Of a stretch of 64,000 bases of DNA, positions 22,563 to 31,885 are shown piece by piece; the first letter of the stretch is position 1; each line of letters begins with the position of its first letter. The position numbers and the translations under genes were made by a program. The stretch comes from an uncultured Flavobacteriaceae bacterium (lineage in GTDB: Bacteria > Bacteroidota > Bacteroidia > Flavobacteriales > Flavobacteriaceae). The stretch is taken from positions 558,001 to 622,000 of the forward strand of contig CAJYAG010000001.1 in the NCBI GenBank assembly GCA_913065125.1, given 5' to 3'. The notes below the pieces were generated by a model, which worked only from the letters and a program-made list of their open reading frames with translations, ran no database searches and was not told the origin of the DNA.

Positions 22563-25058
22563 TTAAGTTCTAGGCTTTACTAAATTAATTATTTTAGTTA
22601 AGAAGCTAACTTTCTCCTCTTCTTCATGATACCCATTACCGTATTTCCCGTAACCGTAACCATAACCGTATCCATAACCGTATCCATAACCGTAACCATA
22701 TTTTCCTTGAGATGAAAAATCATTTAACACATAACTAATGTTAGACACTTCTTTATTTTTGTACTTATCATCAATCATTTTCATCATTCCTTTTTCAGAA
22801 TAATTTTGACGAATGGCATAAATAATAGCATCAGAATATTTAAATAATTCTAATGCATCAGAAACTAAACCAATTGGAGGTGTATCAATAATTACATAGT
22901 CATATTTATCTTGTAAATACTTTATTAATTCATCCGTTTTTTCGTTAATAAGTAATTCTGAAGGGTTTGGCGGAATTGGCCCTGATAAAATTAAATCTAA
23001 ATTTGGAACATGAGTTTTATTAATAACTTCTTCAATACTACTCTGACCAATTAAATAATTTACGACTCCACTTTCATTTCCTAAATCAAAATCTGGAAAT
23101 ATTTTTGGCTTTCTTAAATCCAACCCAACTAAAACTGTTTTCTTACCACTCAATGCAAATACAGAAGCCATATTAATCGAGATCATTGTTTTACCTTCTC
23201 CGCTTACAGAAGAAGTAAGTAGTAAAGTTTTTGATTTTGAATTTTTATTATTTGTGTTAAACAAAAATTGAATGTTTGACCTTAATGCTCTAAAAGATTC
23301 TGCAACAGAAGATTTTGGTCTTTCAAAAACCGCTAAATTATTTCTCCAATCGTTTCTACCAACAACGCCAAGTACAGGTATAGCATAAGCGCTTTCAATT
23401 TCTTCTACGGTATGAATTTTATTATCTAAAATTTCAACAATAATAATATAGAAAAGGGGCAATATGATACTTATTGACAATGCCAATAAATAATTAAAAC
23501 TTGAAATGGGATAGATGGGAGCGTTTCCTAAATTTTTTGCGGTATCTATTATTTTCACATCCGAAACATTTGCTGCAATGGCAGTTCCTGCTTCGTAACT
23601 TTTTTGTTTTAAATAGTTATAATTAGCTTCAGACATTTCGTAACTTCTTTCAAAAGCTATTAAACCTTGCTCTTTTTGAGGCAACGTTTTTTGCTTATTT
23701 AAAGTTATAGACTGTCTTTTATTAATTTTTTTCAAATCATTACTAAGAGTTTCTCGTAAGCTTCTAATGTTTTCAATAAGGATGTTTTTTGTAGTTTCAA
23801 TATCATTGTCTAATGCAATAATATCTGGATGGTTGTCTGTTATTTGACCCCTTAACTTTTCTCTTACCGTAGCTTTGCTAATTAACTCTCCAATTTCTTG
23901 TGGAATTTTACCGTCAGCAATTTGTACAATCGCAGGAACAGGAATATCATTAAACCTCTTGTGCGTAATAAGGTAGTTTCTTAAACTGTCTAATGATTCT
24001 ATATTATCTGTTACTCTTCTTTTCTCTTGATCAATTATTGTGATTTCTTCTAAAATTTTAGTGCCTTGAGCTGATAGATTATAAATATTATTTTTTGTTT
24101 TAAACCTACTTAATGCCTTACCTAAAATCTTTAAACTGTCAGATTCTTTATCAAATAAATTATCAATATATTTTTTGGTGTTTTCTGCGTAGGCTATTTT
24201 TGCTCCTTTTTTATCTTTCTCTAGAACTTTAACCGACATATTTAAATAATCTACAATTCTATTCTTATTTGCTCCATTTAGTTTTAGTTCTAAAATAGAG
24301 GCACCATCCGTTAAGTCTGAAACCCTTATTCCTCTATAGCGACTAACAGTACTATCAAAATTATTAAATTTTATATAGTAAAAATCTCCCTCTGAAATTT
24401 CGTCAACAGAATTAATTGTAAAATTTAAAAAAGGAGTACTTATTTTTTCTCCATAATAATATTCTTTTGAAAAATTTTTTTCATCCGATGAATAAGTACT
24501 TATAATATTTCCGGTGCCTGCTTCTATCATATCACTTGTGTAAGCAACTAACAGGTCATTACCTTCTTCATTAAAATCAAATGAAATTTTAAACTTATCT
24601 TTATTAACCGTTTCTATTCTAATGAATTTATTGTAGATCTGAGGCTTATCTAAATCAATCGCCACTTTAAAAGGCGTACTACCATAAACATCTTCTTTTC
24701 TATACCTTCCTTCTTTTAGGTAATCAATATAAAATTGCAAAGTATCTACTACCTTTTCATTATGAGTTCTTGAAGTAAGAATTACTTTTACAGTACCAAC
24801 AGCATTGCTTTCTCCACCCCAATTAAAGGCGATATTTGTTCCTGTTGAAAATAGTGGATTATTTTCCTCTTTAACACTTATTGTTGTGCTTAGGCTATAT
24901 ACTCTTTCTTTATAGCCATTCATGAATTTAGCAACTATTAATCCTATCACAATCGTAACAACAAATAATTTCCAATAGGCTAAAACTTTAAAAATATAAA
25001 GTTTTACATCAATCGAGTTTTGCTGTTGATTATTATCATATGAAGTTTTATTACCCAT
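22563..25058 (-). CDS. polysaccharide co-polymerase / tyrosine autokinase (Wzc-like) with Tyr-Gly tail
   Basis: This 831-residue inner-membrane protein has a Wzz domain with a first transmembrane helix near residue 30, a long periplasmic coiled coil (about 290-500), and a second helix near 525 (FNYLLALSISIILPLFYIII). The cytosolic bacterial tyrosine kinase domain has Walker A SGEGKT (619-624), Walker A' VGLDLRKP and Walker B DYVIIDTPP. The C-terminus holds nine Tyr-Gly units (787-804) and then more Tyr: an exaggerated form of the Tyr cluster that Wzc kinases autophosphorylate. It controls capsule or exopolysaccharide chain length and export with the Wza-like lipoprotein 5 bases upstream. No glycosyltransferase cluster is adjacent. 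Confidence 0.93.
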   Translation of the reverse strand: MGNKTSYDNNQQQNSIDVKLYIFKVLAYWKLFVVTIVIGLIVAKFMNGYKERVYSLSTTISVKEENNPLFSTGTNIAFNWGGESNAVGTVKVILTSRTHNEKVVDTLQFYIDYLKEGRYRKEDVYGSTPFKVAIDLDKPQIYNKFIRIETVNKDKFKISFDFNEEGNDLLVAYTSDMIEAGTGNIISTYSSDEKNFSKEYYYGEKISTPFLNFTINSVDEISEGDFYYIKFNNFDSTVSRYRGIRVSDLTDGASILELKLNGANKNRIVDYLNMSVKVLEKDKKGAKIAYAENTKKYIDNLFDKESDSLKILGKALSRFKTKNNIYNLSAQGTKILEEITIIDQEKRRVTDNIESLDSLRNYLITHKRFNDIPVPAIVQIADGKIPQEIGELISKATVREKLRGQITDNHPDIIALDNDIETTKNILIENIRSLRETLSNDLKKINKRQSITLNKQKTLPQKEQGLIAFERSYEMSEANYNYLKQKSYEAGTAIAANVSDVKIIDTAKNLGNAPIYPISSFNYLLALSISIILPLFYIIIVEILDNKIHTVEEIESAYAIPVLGVVGRNDWRNNLAVFERPKSSVAESFRALRSNIQFLFNTNNKNSKSKTLLLTSSVSGEGKTMISINMASVFALSGKKTVLVGLDLRKPKIFPDFDLGNESGVVNYLIGQSSIEEVINKTHVPNLDLILSGPIPPNPSELLINEKTDELIKYLQDKYDYVIIDTPPIGLVSDALELFKYSDAIIYAIRQNYSEKGMMKMIDDKYKNKEVSNISYVLNDFSSQGKYGYGYGYGYGYGYGYGYGKYGNGYHEEEEKVSFLTKIINLVKPRT
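22647..22700 (-). repeat. hexanucleotide repeat coding for nine Tyr-Gly units
   Basis: Nine in-frame 6-base units read TAxGGx on the minus strand. Codons alternate between TAT and TAC and between GGT, GGA and GGG, giving a partial 12-base higher-order repeat. Such a tract can expand or contract without a frameshift. Confidence 0.9.
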
Positions 25059-25063
25059 AAATT

Positions 25064-25858
25064 TTATAAATTTCTAACTAATAAAATAGTAGATGTAACT
25101 AAAGTAAAAATTGATACTAACGTCGTTAATGACTGTAAACCTGTTGTTCCTGTTCCCCAAGATTTTTGTTTTAGTGGTAAAACATTAATATAATCATTGG
25201 GTTGAATATAAAAAACTTCAGAATCAAAAGTAGTCGCTTTTGTTAAATCTAAAACATATTTTTTTCTTCCATTAATAGTACTTCTCCAAACTTCAACTTT
25301 CTTTTTATTTCCTGTAATCGTAATATCTCCAGAATTAGAAATAGCGTCTAAAATGCTAACTCTATTCTGATAAATAACTTTTGGACCTGGATCTACAATT
25401 TCACCGATCACCGTATATTTAATTCCAGATAGGTTTACAGTAACGAAAAAGCTCTCTTTATCTGTTAGGTATTTTAAAAGTTCCTCTTCTAATCTTAATC
25501 GAACTTCTTTTGTGGTAAAACCTAATACATTTAACTCACCTATTACAGGTAATCTAATATTTCCATGTCTATCAACTCTGTAACCTGATTGATTAATTGA
25601 CCCACTTTCAAAACCTCCATTGGTGTTATTTGATTGATTTACAAAGGTTGATTTTTTAAAAAGCTCAACATATTTATCATCTTTTGCTTTGACATCAATC
25701 GACAATACATCATCAACTTGAAGTCTATATGGCTCATTGTTTAACTTGTATACATTTTTTTTAGTTATTGGTTCTCCTTGCAAATAAATTAAATCTTTAT
25801 TTGGCACACATGAAACAAAAAATATTACTGAGAGTACTACGAAAAATCGTTTAAGCAT
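25064..25858 (-). CDS. polysaccharide export outer membrane lipoprotein (Wza-like)
   Basis: The start is put at the ATG at 25858, because the upstream GTG (25879) would place extra residues before the signal peptide. The 264-residue protein has a lipoprotein signal ending FFVSC (Cys17). A polysaccharide export (Poly_export) domain contains YRLQVDDVLSIDV and YRVDRHGNIRLPVIGELNVLG, followed by a SLBB domain with FFVTVNLSGIKYTVIGEI. A C-terminal hydrophobic helix (LTTLVSIFTLVTSTILLV) could span the outer membrane. It forms the export channel that partners Wzc; its stop is 5 bases before the wzc start. Confidence 0.92.
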   Translation of the reverse strand: MLKRFFVVLSVIFFVSCVPNKDLIYLQGEPITKKNVYKLNNEPYRLQVDDVLSIDVKAKDDKYVELFKKSTFVNQSNNTNGGFESGSINQSGYRVDRHGNIRLPVIGELNVLGFTTKEVRLRLEEELLKYLTDKESFFVTVNLSGIKYTVIGEIVDPGPKVIYQNRVSILDAISNSGDITITGNKKKVEVWRSTINGRKKYVLDLTKATTFDSEVFYIQPNDYINVLPLKQKSWGTGTTGLQSLTTLVSIFTLVTSTILLVRNL

Positions 25859-25941
25859 AGAATAAAATATATTTACCACTCAAAAATATAATTTTTATAT
25901 CGCTCTTCCTATATTTTTCCTTTAATTTTGCTATTATTTCT

Positions 25942-26715
25942 ATGCAAAAAGTTTTTTCTTACATAAAGCACTTGATCAAATCTACAAATCAACACGGAAT
26001 TCATTCTCCATTTGTCTATGATTTAACCACAAAGTGTTTTTATCAAAAAACTATTTTATCAAAAAAAAATACACTTAAACTCTACAGAAAAAAACTTTTA
26101 TCAAATAGAGAAAATATTGAAGTAACAGATTTCGGGGCTGGTTCTAAAGTTTTTAAAAGTAATTTAAGACCTATTCATAAAATCGCCATGTATGCTGGGA
26201 TAAGCTCTAAAAGCGCTAATTTATTATGTAATATTTCAGAGTATTTTAAGCCGAAAACTGTTATAGAAATTGGAACTTCTCTTGGAATTGGAACTGCAGC
26301 AATACATGTTGGAAACCCTATCGCTAAAATTACGACTCTTGAAGGGTGTAATAATACTGCAAGAGTTGCGCAAAAACAATTCGATCATTTTTCTTTTAAA
26401 AATATTGATATAATTACAGGTGAGTTTAGCAAAACCTTACCAACATTACCATTTAGCAACTTATTAGACATGGTTTATTTTGATGGAAACCATCAAAAAA
26501 AACCAACATTAGATTATTTTCATCATTGTCTTCAGTTTATACATAATGAAAGCTTTTTTATTTTTGACGATATCCATTGGAGTAAAGAAATGGAAGATGC
26601 ATGGGAAGAAATAAAAAAACATCCAAAAGTAAAAGTTACCATAGATACTTTTCAATGGGGAATTGTATTTTTTAGAAAAGAACAAGAGAAAGAGCATTTT
26701 ATAATTAGAGTTTAA
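25942..26715 (+). CDS. class I SAM-dependent methyltransferase
   Basis: This 257-residue protein has a Rossmann SAM-binding fold: motif I KTVIEIGTSLGIGTAAIHVG, an acidic residue after strand 2 (TTLEGC) and DMVYFDGNHQKKPTLDYFHH, a metal-binding pattern like that of O-methyltransferases. IFDDIHWSKEMEDAWEEI follows. The N-terminal 80 residues (HIKSTNQHGIHSPFVYDL) are characteristic of a Bacteroidetes family. The substrate is unknown. It is divergent from the Wza/Wzc pair (84 bases between starts), so a role in polysaccharide decoration is possible but not supported by motifs. The adenosyltransferase gene follows after 24 bases. Confidence 0.85.
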   Translation: MQKVFSYIKHLIKSTNQHGIHSPFVYDLTTKCFYQKTILSKKNTLKLYRKKLLSNRENIEVTDFGAGSKVFKSNLRPIHKIAMYAGISSKSANLLCNISEYFKPKTVIEIGTSLGIGTAAIHVGNPIAKITTLEGCNNTARVAQKQFDHFSFKNIDIITGEFSKTLPTLPFSNLLDMVYFDGNHQKKPTLDYFHHCLQFIHNESFFIFDDIHWSKEMEDAWEEIKKHPKVKVTIDTFQWGIVFFRKEQEKEHFIIRV

Positions 26716-26739
26716 ATAGTTAATTCGTACTTTTATCTA

Positions 26740-27315
26740 ATGAAAATTTACACTAAAACTGGCGATAAAGGAACAACCGCATTATTTGGCGGAACACGAG
26801 TTCCGAAGCATCATTTAAGAATAGAATCTTACGGAACTGTAGATGAATTAAATTCATATATTGGTTTAGTTAGAGATCAAAATATTGATACAAACGCAAT
26901 CGATTCTTTAATTAGAGTTCAAAACGAATTGTTTACACTTGGCTCTATGTTGGCAACTCCGCCAGAAAAAGAAATCTTAAAAAGCGGTAAAGAACGATTG
27001 AATATTCCGAAAATCACTTCAGAAAACGTTGCTTTATTAGAGCAAGAAATTGATTCGATGAATCTAGAACTACCCACAATGACCCATTTTATTTTGCCTG
27101 GAGGAAATCAAACCGTGTCATTCTGTCACATTGCCAGATGTATTTGCCGTAGAACGGAAAGATTAGTAACTGCCTTAAACGAAACCGAAACCGTTAATCC
27201 TGCAATTTTAGAATATTTAAACCGACTTTCTGACTACCTGTTTGTATTGGCACGAAAGTTGTCTAAAGACTTATCAGTTAAGGAAACTCCGTGGATTCCT
27301 GAAAAAGAAAATTAA
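26740..27315 (+). CDS. corrinoid adenosyltransferase, PduO type
   Basis: This 191-residue enzyme transfers adenosyl from ATP to cob(I)alamin to make adenosylcobalamin. It has the N-terminal P-loop-like KIYTKTGDKGTTALFGGTRV and then ESYGTVDELNSYIGL. The C-terminal helix carries the ATP-binding CRRTERLVTAL, and NRLSDYLFVLAR follows. Full length. In this genome it would provide the cofactor for the CarH-like light sensor at 10962-11858 and for any B12 enzymes. It is probably co-transcribed with the preceding methyltransferase gene (24-base gap). Confidence 0.95.
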   Translation: MKIYTKTGDKGTTALFGGTRVPKHHLRIESYGTVDELNSYIGLVRDQNIDTNAIDSLIRVQNELFTLGSMLATPPEKEILKSGKERLNIPKITSENVALLEQEIDSMNLELPTMTHFILPGGNQTVSFCHIARCICRRTERLVTALNETETVNPAILEYLNRLSDYLFVLARKLSKDLSVKETPWIPEKEN

Positions 27316-27352
27316 GTTCTTTTATTTTATTGACAGATTTATCAAAAAAAAC

Positions 27353-27382
27353 TTGGTTTTCTGAATAAAAAAATTATTTTTG
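27353..27382 (+). promoter_or_regulatory. promoter of the DUF2795 gene
   Basis: TTG (27353-27355), then a 19-base spacer, then TATTTTTG (27375-27382): a good -33/-7 Bacteroidetes pair, 23 bases before the ATG. Confidence 0.7.
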
Positions 27383-27405
27383 CAGAAAATTAAACTCTAC
27401 TAAAA

Positions 27406-27627
27406 ATGTATTGGACACTAGAATTAGCATCTTATTTAGCAGATGCACCTTGGCCAGCAACGAAGGATGAATTGATAGATTACGCTATTAGAACAGGGGC
27501 GCCATTAGAAGTTGCAGAAAACTTACAAGAAATTGAAGATGAAGGTGATGCTTACGATTCTATTATAGAAATTTGGCCAGACTATCCGACCGAAGAAGAT
27601 TACCTTTGGAACGAAGATGAATATTAA
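27406..27627 (+). CDS. DUF2795 domain protein (73 aa)
   Basis: This small acidic cytosolic protein starts MYWTLELASYLADAPWPATK and contains ELIDYAIRTGAPLEVAENL, typical of DUF2795, with a C-terminus full of Asp, Glu and Trp. It has its own well-formed promoter and a terminator, so it is probably expressed strongly and alone. The domain's function is unknown. Its family is broadly conserved and the protein is too short for an enzyme. Confidence 0.88.
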   Translation: MYWTLELASYLADAPWPATKDELIDYAIRTGAPLEVAENLQEIEDEGDAYDSIIEIWPDYPTEEDYLWNEDEY

Positions 27628-27641
27628 CAAAAATTTACATC

Positions 27642-27670
27642 AAAAAAGTCTCAATCGAGGCTTTTTTTTT
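27642..27670 (+). terminator. intrinsic terminator after the DUF2795 gene
   Basis: The stem AAAAAGTCTC/GAGGCTTTTT (one G-T pair) around AATC is followed by a run of T. Confidence 0.8.
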
Positions 27671-27786
27671 GTTTACATTTAACATTAAATTGTAATTGCT
27701 GTCAATAAATATCAACTTATTTATTATCAACTAATTATAAATCAACATTCAATTCATAAAATTGAATTTTAAATAGAACACATACA

Positions 27787-30700
27787 ATGAGCTTATTAAA
27801 CTCGGTCTTAAAAATATTTGTTGGAGACAAACAACAAAAAGATTTAAAATTACTACAACCAATCGTTGAAAAAACAAATGCTTTTGCAGAAGTAATTGGC
27901 AATTTATCAAACGACGAATTAAGGGCAAAATCTGATGAATTTAAAGCCAAAATAAAAGACGCAACTAACGCCTTTGAAACTAAAATTTCTGAATTAGAAC
28001 AAGAAGCTTTATCCGCAGATATAGACAGACAAGAAGCCATATATGCTGAAATTGACACTTTAAAAGATCAAACGTATGAAGCATCTGAAGCTGTGCTTCA
28101 AGAAATAATGCCAGAGGCTTTTGCTGTTATGAAAGAAACTGCAAAAAGATTTACAAACAATACTGAAATTGAAGTTACCGCTACTCCTTTTGACAGAGAA
28201 CTTTCTGCAACCAAAGAAAACGTAACTTTAAAAGGAGATAAATCTATTTGGTCAAATACTTGGGATGCATCTGGACAAAAAATTACTTGGGACATGATTC
28301 ATTATGATGTTCAATTAATTGGTGGTTCTGTATTACACCAAGGAAAAATTGCAGAAATGATGACTGGAGAAGGAAAAACCTTGGTTTCTACCTTGCCAGT
28401 TTACTTAAATGCATTAACCGGAAAAGGAGTTCATGTTGTTACTGTTAATGATTATTTAGCAAAACGTGATGCTGCTTGGATGGGACCAATTTTAGAGTTT
28501 CACGGATTAAGTATAGATTGTATTGATGTGCATCAACCAAATTCTGATGCGCGTAGAAAAGCATACAACGCAGATATAACTTACGGAACAAATAACGAAT
28601 TCGGATTTGATTACTTGCGTGATAATATGGCGCATACAAAAGAAGAATTGGTGCAAAGAGCTCCAAATTATGCAATTATTGATGAAGTAGATTCCGTTTT
28701 AATTGATGATGCTCGTACACCTTTAATTATCTCTGGTGCTGTTCCTCAAGGAGACCGACACGAGTTTAACGAACTAAAACCTTTAGTTGCTGATATTGTT
28801 ACACTTCAAAAACAATACTTAGTAGGTGTTCTCGCTGAGGCAAAAAAATTAATCGCAGAAGGAAACACCAAAGAAGGTGGTTTTTTATTGTTAAGAGTTT
28901 ATCGTGGAATACCGAAGAACAAAGCGTTAATCAAATTTTTATCGCAAGAAGGAATTAAACAAATTCTTCAAAAAACAGAAAACATTTACATGGCAGACAA
29001 TAACAAATTGATGCCAGAAGTAGATGAAGAATTGTATTATGTTATTGAAGAAAAAAACAACTCAATCGATTTATCAGACAAAGGAATTATTCATTTATCA
29101 GGAAAAACAAGTGATGAGAACTTTTTTGTATTGCCAGATATTGGTGTGAAAATTGGAGAAATTGATGAAAGTGAAAAATCTGCCGAAGAAAAAGCAAAAA
29201 TAAAAGAAGAATTATACAGAGACTTTAGCATCAAAAGTGAGCGTATTCACACCATGAATCAATTGTTAAAAGCATATTCTTTATTTGAAAAAGACACAGA
29301 ATATGTAGTAATTGACAATAAAGTAATGATTGTTGATGAGCAAACGGGTCGTATTATGGACGGTCGTCGTTATTCTGACGGACTGCATCAAGCAATTGAA
29401 GCAAAAGAAAATGTAAAAATTGAAGACGCAACACAAACTTTTGCAACTGTAACTTTACAAAATTACTTTAGAATGTACCGTAAGCTTTCTGGTATGACAG
29501 GAACTGCGATTACAGAAGCTGGTGAGCTTTGGGAAATTTACAAATTAGATGTTGTAGAAATCCCAACAAATAAACCCATCCAAAGAGATGATAAAGAAGA
29601 TTTAGTATATAAAACAACAAGAGAAAAGTACAATGCTGTTATTGAAGATGTTGTTAAACTAGTTAAACAAGGAAGACCTGTTTTAGTAGGTACAACTTCT
29701 GTTGAAATTTCTGAATTATTGGGTAGAATGTTAAAAATGCGTGGAATTGACCACAATATTTTAAATGCAAAACTACACAAAAAAGAAGCAGACATTGTTG
29801 CAGAAGCTGGTAAACCAGGACAAGTAACAATTGCAACAAACATGGCTGGTCGTGGTACAGATATTAAACTTACCGAAGAAGTAAAAAAAGCTGGTGGTTT
29901 AGCAATTGTTGGTACAGAAAGACATGATTCTCGTAGAGTTGACAGACAATTACGTGGTAGAGCTGGTCGTCAAGGAGATGTTGGTTCGACTCAATTTTAT
30001 GTTGCTTTAGATGATAATTTGATGCGTATTTTTGGTTCTGATAGAATTGCAAAAATGATGGATAGAATGGGATTAAAAGAAGGTGAAGTAATTCAGCATT
30101 CTATGATTACAAAATCTATTGAAAGAGCACAGAAAAAAGTAGAAGAAAACAACTTTGGTATTCGTAAACGTTTGTTAGAATATGACGATATTATGAATGC
30201 ACAACGTGAGTTTGTATACAAACGTAGAAGACATGCTTTAGACGGAGATCGTTTAAAAATTGATATTGTAAACATGATTTACGATACCTGTCAAGCTATT
30301 GTTAGTCAAAACAAACCATTAAAAGATTTTAAAAACTTTGAGTTTGAATTGATTCGTTTTTCTTCAATGACTTCACCATTTTCGGAGGAAGAATTTGAAT
30401 CTATGGACGAACAAGCTTTGATTGATACATTGTATGAAACTATTTATGCACATTATCAAGACAGAATTGCTAAAAATGCGGTAGCTGCTTTTCCTGTTAT
30501 TAAAGATGTGTATGAAAACGAAGGCGATAAATATGAGCGAATTGTAGTTCCGTTTTCTGATGGTGTAAAAAGTTTACAAGTTGTAACCAACTTGCAAAAA
30601 GCATACGAATCTGAAGGGAAAGAATTGGTGAAAGATTTTGAAAAAAATATTACACTTGCCATTATCGACGAAAACTGGAAAACGCATTTACGTAAAATGG

Positions 30701-31122
30701 ACGAATTAAAAAGTTCTGTTCAGAATGCATCGTACGAGCAAAAAGATCCGTTATTAGTTTATAAATTTGAAGCGTTTGAGTTGTTTAAGCAAATGATTGA
30801 CGACGTAAATAAAGAAGTTTTATCCTTCTTGTTTAAAGGAGAAATTCCGAATCAAGGAAGTATTTCTGAAGCGCGTCAACAAAAAAGAGAACGTTTAAAT
30901 GTGAGTAAAGCTGATGTTCAAAATAGTACAGAACAAGCTATCAATAATTCTAGACAACAACAAAACGAACCCGTTGAAACCGTTGTTAGAGAACAACCAA
31001 AAATTGGAAGAAACGAACGTGTTACCATTAAAAATGTAATGAGCGGAGAAGAAAAAGAAGTAAAATACAAACAAGCCATTCCTTTAATTGAAAAAGGAGA
31101 ATGGGTTTTAGTAAAACAATAA
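27787..31122 (+). CDS. secA: preprotein translocase ATPase SecA
   Basis: This 1,111-residue motor drives proteins through SecYEG. Walker A MTGEGKT is at 192-198, with [20 protein letters not shown]. The DEAD-like box [16 protein letters not shown] follows, then [12 protein letters not shown] and [15 protein letters not shown]. Compared with E. coli SecA (about 900 residues) it carries an insertion of about 130-150 residues after the DEAD-like box, in the nucleotide-binding/preprotein cross-linking region ([19 protein letters not shown]). The C-terminus ends GEWVLVKQ without the CxCxSGxxHC zinc motif. Both are usual for Bacteroidetes SecA. A small membrane protein gene follows after one base. 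Confidence 0.97.
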   Translation: MSLLNSVLKIFVGDKQQKDLKLLQPIVEKTNAFAEVIGNLSNDELRAKSDEFKAKIKDATNAFETKISELEQEALSADIDRQEAIYAEIDTLKDQTYEASEAVLQEIMPEAFAVMKETAKRFTNNTEIEVTATPFDRELSATKENVTLKGDKSIWSNTWDASGQKITWDMIHYDVQLIGGSVLHQGKIAEMMTGEGKTLVSTLPVYLNALTGKGVHVVTVNDYLAKRDAAWMGPILEFHGLSIDCIDVHQPNSDARRKAYNADITYGTNNEFGFDYLRDNMAHTKEELVQRAPNYAIIDEVDSVLIDDARTPLIISGAVPQGDRHEFNELKPLVADIVTLQKQYLVGVLAEAKKLIAEGNTKEGGFLLLRVYRGIPKNKALIKFLSQEGIKQILQKTENIYMADNNKLMPEVDEELYYVIEEKNNSIDLSDKGIIHLSGKTSDENFFVLPDIGVKIGEIDESEKSAEEKAKIKEELYRDFSIKSERIHTMNQLLKAYSLFEKDTEYVVIDNKVMIVDEQTGRIMDGRRYSDGLHQAIEAKENVKIEDATQTFATVTLQNYFRMYRKLSGMTGTAITEAGELWEIYKLDVVEIPTNKPIQRDDKEDLVYKTTREKYNAVIEDVVKLVKQGRPVLVGTTSVEISELLGRMLKMRGIDHNILNAKLHKKEADIVAEAGKPGQVTIATNMAGRGTDIKLTEEVKKAGGLAIVGTERHDSRRVDRQLRGRAGRQGDVGSTQFYVALDDNLMRIFGSDRIAKMMDRMGLKEGEVIQHSMITKSIERAQKKVEENNFGIRKRLLEYDDIMNAQREFVYKRRRHALDGDRLKIDIVNMIYDTCQAIVSQNKPLKDFKNFEFELIRFSSMTSPFSEEEFESMDEQALIDTLYETIYAHYQDRIAKNAVAAFPVIKDVYENEGDKYERIVVPFSDGVKSLQVVTNLQKAYESEGKELVKDFEKNITLAIIDENWKTHLRKMDELKSSVQNASYEQKDPLLVYKFEAFELFKQMIDDVNKEVLSFLFKGEIPNQGSISEARQQKRERLNVSKADVQNSTEQAINNSRQQQNEPVETVVREQPKIGRNERVTIKNVMSGEEKEVKYKQAIPLIEKGEWVLVKQ

Positions 31123-31123
31123 A

Positions 31124-31333
31124 ATGAAAAAAGCAATTCCATATATTTACATTCTAGTCGGAATCAGTTTTCTTGCTAAAGGATTTTATGCCATTTTTAA
31201 TGAGCAAGAAATATATTATTTGATTTTCTCTTTAAAAACGGAAAGTAAATCTGTTTATATTTTATTTAACTTGTTTTTTGGTGGATTGATTTTGTACAGC
31301 GGAATTGGAAGACTGAAAAGATTTAAAAAGTAA
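31124..31333 (+). CDS. small two-helix membrane protein (69 aa)
   Basis: This 69-residue protein has two hydrophobic helices (about 5-24 and 43-60): AIPYIYILVGISFLAKGFYA and LFNLFFGGLILYSGIGRLKR, with a basic C-terminus. It starts 1 base after the secA stop codon, so it is translated in the same operon, and a terminator follows. I do not recognise a family. The location hints at a role connected with membrane biology, but the function is unknown. Confidence 0.75.
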   Translation: MKKAIPYIYILVGISFLAKGFYAIFNEQEIYYLIFSLKTESKSVYILFNLFFGGLILYSGIGRLKRFKK

Positions 31334-31355
31334 TTTTTTCTATAAAAACTCAATG

Positions 31356-31384
31356 AAGCCGATGTATTTACATCGGCTTTTTTA
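31356..31384 (+). terminator. intrinsic terminator of the secA operon
   Basis: The stem AAGCCGATGTA/TACATCGGCTT is followed by a T run. Its stem core nearly matches the terminator at 31832-31866. Confidence 0.88.
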
Positions 31385-31426
31385 ATGCTTAAAAATATTT
31401 TATATCTTTAAGGAAAATAAAATATT

Positions 31427-31831
31427 ATGAAAAAAATTGCTACACTACTTTTGTTCTTTATTTCTTTGTCTGTTTTAGCGCAAGTAAATCATCCGTTATT
31501 AAACAAATTTCAAAAAGAATACAATGCTTTAGAATTTAAAATGAAAACTGATGTAGAAGACTTAAATTACACTACAACAAAAAAGATGAATCAGTTATCT
31601 TATGATGTAAAAACAGAATTAAATGAACTGCAAGCTAAATATGGTTCAAACAGTTTAAAACTGATGATTTATCAAAATAAGTACGAAAGAGAAACTGTAA
31701 AAGTTAAAAACAAATACGAGGTTAAGATTGCAAAAATTCAAGGAGAACATCAAATGGCAATGTCTAAAATTCAATATGAATTTGAAACCGAAAAAAATAA
31801 ACTCATGCTGAAATATCAAATAGGAAAATAA
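31427..31831 (+). CDS. secreted coiled-coil protein of unknown function (134 aa)
   Basis: The N-terminus is a signal peptide (KKIATLLLFFISLSVLAQ). The mature part (about 115 residues) is almost wholly helical and charged, rich in Lys, Glu and Tyr with heptad-like spacing (ELNELQAKYGSNSLKLMIY, IAKIQGEHQMAMSKIQYEFE), so a periplasmic coiled coil is likely. It has its own terminators on both sides. I do not recognise a family. It resembles OmpH/Skp-like chaperones only in length and helical content. Confidence 0.75.
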   Translation: MKKIATLLLFFISLSVLAQVNHPLLNKFQKEYNALEFKMKTDVEDLNYTTTKKMNQLSYDVKTELNELQAKYGSNSLKLMIYQNKYERETVKVKNKYEVKIAKIQGEHQMAMSKIQYEFETEKNKLMLKYQIGK

Positions 31832-31866
31832 AAAAACGCCGATGCAAATGCATCGGCGTTTTTATT
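31832..31866. terminator. bidirectional terminator before the folE end
   Basis: The stem ACGCCGATGC/GCATCGGCGT with flanking A and T runs lies between the coiled-coil gene and folE, which converge. Confidence 0.9.
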
Positions 31867-31885
31867 GTAATTATCCTTAAACATC

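Noticed and set aside
22647..22700. Regular short repeats as a CRISPR-like array
   Set aside because: The units are 6 bases, lie in frame inside the Wzc gene and have no spacers.
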